DNA of 59,479 bases from positions 1 through 59,479 of the forward strand of contig UQIK01000015.1 of NCBI GenBank assembly GCA_900541125.1, in the 5' to 3' direction. A program made the position numbers and the translations under genes. Of the stretch, positions 58,313 to 59,479 are shown in pieces (the stretch's first letter is position 1; each line of letters starts with the position of its first letter). The DNA is from an uncultured Collinsella sp. GTDB lineage: Bacteria; Actinomycetota; Coriobacteriia; Coriobacteriales; Coriobacteriaceae. Under the pieces are notes generated by a model. The model was not told the DNA's origin. It made no database searches and saw nothing but the letters and a program-made list of their open reading frames with translations.

Positions 58313-59463
58313 TCAAGCCTGAAGGTGGTCTTGGATAAGATCGCAGATGGCTCGGGCGTCGTTGATGTTGATGGCTCGGGTCGCAAAGCCGGCGTCGAAG
58401 GCCTGACGCGCCAGGGCTTCGTTGCAGGCAAGGGCCAGCGTGTGACCGTCGACCAGGTCGAGCGAGCTCTTGCCGCGCAGACGGTCGACACCGGAGCGCG
58501 CGACCACGATGTTGTCGAAGCCCTCGGTCTTGTAGCCCTCGATGATCACCACGTCGACATCGTTGTAGCGCGACAGCAGCTCGCGCGCGGGCATCTCGTC
58601 CTCCTCGCGCGTGTCGGCGTACTCCGCCCAGCGCGTGGCGCAGATGAGGCCCACGTGTTTGGATCCGGCTTGATGATGGCGCCAGGTGTCCTTAGCGGGC
58701 ACGTCGATGTCGAAACCGTGGTGCCCGTGATGCTTGAGCGAACCCACGCGCAGGCCGCGGCGAGTGAGCTCGGCGATAACCTTCTCGACGAGTGTGGTCT
58801 TGCCCGAGTTTTGATAGCCGATAAACGCGATCGCAGGGACGGCCGGTGCCGGAGCTGCGGACGCGACGGCGACGGGTGCGCTCGCGGGCGCGGCACCGTC
58901 AGCGGCCACGGCCTCAACAGCAGCGGCCTGACGCTCTGCGCGATCCCACACGCCCGAGCGGCCGCCCTCCTTGTGCAGCAGGCGCACGTCGACGATCTCC
59001 ATACCGCGATCGACTGCCTTGCACATGTCGTAGATGGTCAGACACGCGGCGCTCACGCCGGTCAGGGCCTCCATCTCAATACCCGTCTTGCCCGTCACGC
59101 CGGCCGTAACCAGCACGTGAAAGCCAACCTGGCCGTCCACGCGCGCCGGCGCCCAGCCCTCGGGCACGTCCTCGGCCGGCGTCCCCGCCGGAGCGATGGG
59201 TGCAATGTCGCACTTGCTCTTGGTAATGAGCAGCGGATGGCACATGGGGATGATGTCGCTCGTGCGCTTGATGGCCATAATGCCCGCCACGCGCGCGCAG
59301 GCAAGCACATCGCCCTTTTTGGCGCGGTCCTGCAGCACCATGGCCTGCGTCTCGGGATGCATGAGGATGGTGCCCTCGGCAATGGCGATACGATGGGTCT
59401 CGGCCTTGTCGGACACGTCGACCATGCGTACCTCGCCCTTGGCGTCCACGTGCGTCAGCTCGT
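58313..59463 (-). CDS. moaC-mobB: MoaC-MobB fusion, 5' end cut by the contig edge
   Basis: The visible part has about 383 residues. From the edge it reads ELTHVDAKGEVRMVDVSDKA, the normal start of MoaC, so only a few N-terminal residues are missing. MoaC motifs include IPMCHPLLITK (catalytic Lys and His region), GKTGIEMEALTGVSAA and DMCKAVDRGMEI. After an Ala/Pro-rich linker (about 172-205) comes MobB with Walker A FIGYQNSGKTTLVEK, VGSLKHHGHHGFDID and VVIIEGYKTEGF. MoaC makes cyclic pyranopterin monophosphate, and MobB is a GTP-binding protein helping the later guanine-dinucleotide step of molybdopterin cofactor synthesis. The two steps are not consecutive, which makes the fusion notable. Confidence 0.88.
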
Positions 59464-59479
59464 CTGTCTCTTATACACA
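59464..59479 (+). other. Nextera/Tn5 mosaic-end adapter remnant
   Basis: The last 16 bases CTGTCTCTTATACACA are the start of the Tn5 mosaic-end (Nextera) adapter. They interrupt moaC right at its start, so they are library sequence left in the assembly and not part of the genome. Confidence 0.93.

Overview
The window is a high-GC bacterial contig with dense genes, short intergenic gaps and AGGAGG-type ribosome binding sites. It most likely comes from Collinsella or a close relative in the Coriobacteriia (gut Actinobacteria). This rests on the overall character of the proteins: a type III glutamine synthetase, a standalone MetH activation protein, a MurT-GatD fusion, SpaA-type pilins and an AfsR/SARP-like regulator. 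No 16S rRNA gene is present to prove it. The right end carries 16 bases of the Nextera/Tn5 mosaic end, so this is an end of a short-read assembly, and the last gene is cut there.

Layout: 1-2.4 kb, the start of a broken PTS EIIC gene divergent from a zinc alcohol dehydrogenase and a GntR/UTRA regulator, with candidate operators between them. 2.4-7 kb, a 4Fe-4S protein, a truncated and a complete GldA-type dehydrogenase and an iron alcohol dehydrogenase, each with its own hairpin. 7.4-11.9 kb, two coupled helical-repeat proteins, the MurT-GatD fusion and tRNA-Glu. 12.3-20.6 kb, glutamine synthetase III, then metF / activation domain / metH (cobalamin-dependent methionine synthesis), then a DUF711 protein. 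20.9-25.3 kb, a methyltransferase, a YhbY-like protein and a 999-residue regulator. 25.7-29.7 kb, amino-sugar and cell-wall genes (nagB, EIIA-Glc, glmM) and rplM-rpsI. 29.8-33.4 kb, a patatin-like protein, a repeat-rich stretch, tmRNA, an unknown protein and a PIN-type toxin-antitoxin pair. 33.5-42.2 kb, a metal P-type ATPase with a DUF6110 partner, a two-subunit ABC transporter with a divergent AraC regulator, and an AAA_14/DUF4143 ATPase behind a perfect 75-bp palindrome. 42.5-47.3 kb, gatCAB and a class C sortase. 47.4-49.2 kb, an AbiE-like overlapping gene pair. 49.6-56.5 kb, a three-gene pilus operon. 57-59.5 kb, a Cof-type phosphatase and a MoaC-MobB fusion.

The most unusual content is between the genes. 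At least two families of structured elements sit just after stop codons and always in the same orientation as the gene before them. One is a roughly 29-33 bp hairpin with a conserved core loop (GGACAGGC-like) and arms that change in a compensated way; there are eight clear copies. The other is a long palindrome with perfect 32- or 38-bp arms that share no sequence between copies, enclosing a conserved asymmetric internal loop and a variable tip hairpin; there are two copies, at 20596-20729 and 42350-42485. Conserved loops with covarying stems suggest selection on RNA or single-stranded DNA structure. Further palindromes and tandem arrays occur upstream of metF, upstream of the DUF4143 ATPase, next to tRNA-Glu, next to tmRNA and near the contig end.

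All functions are inferred from reading the translated sequences. No database search was possible.
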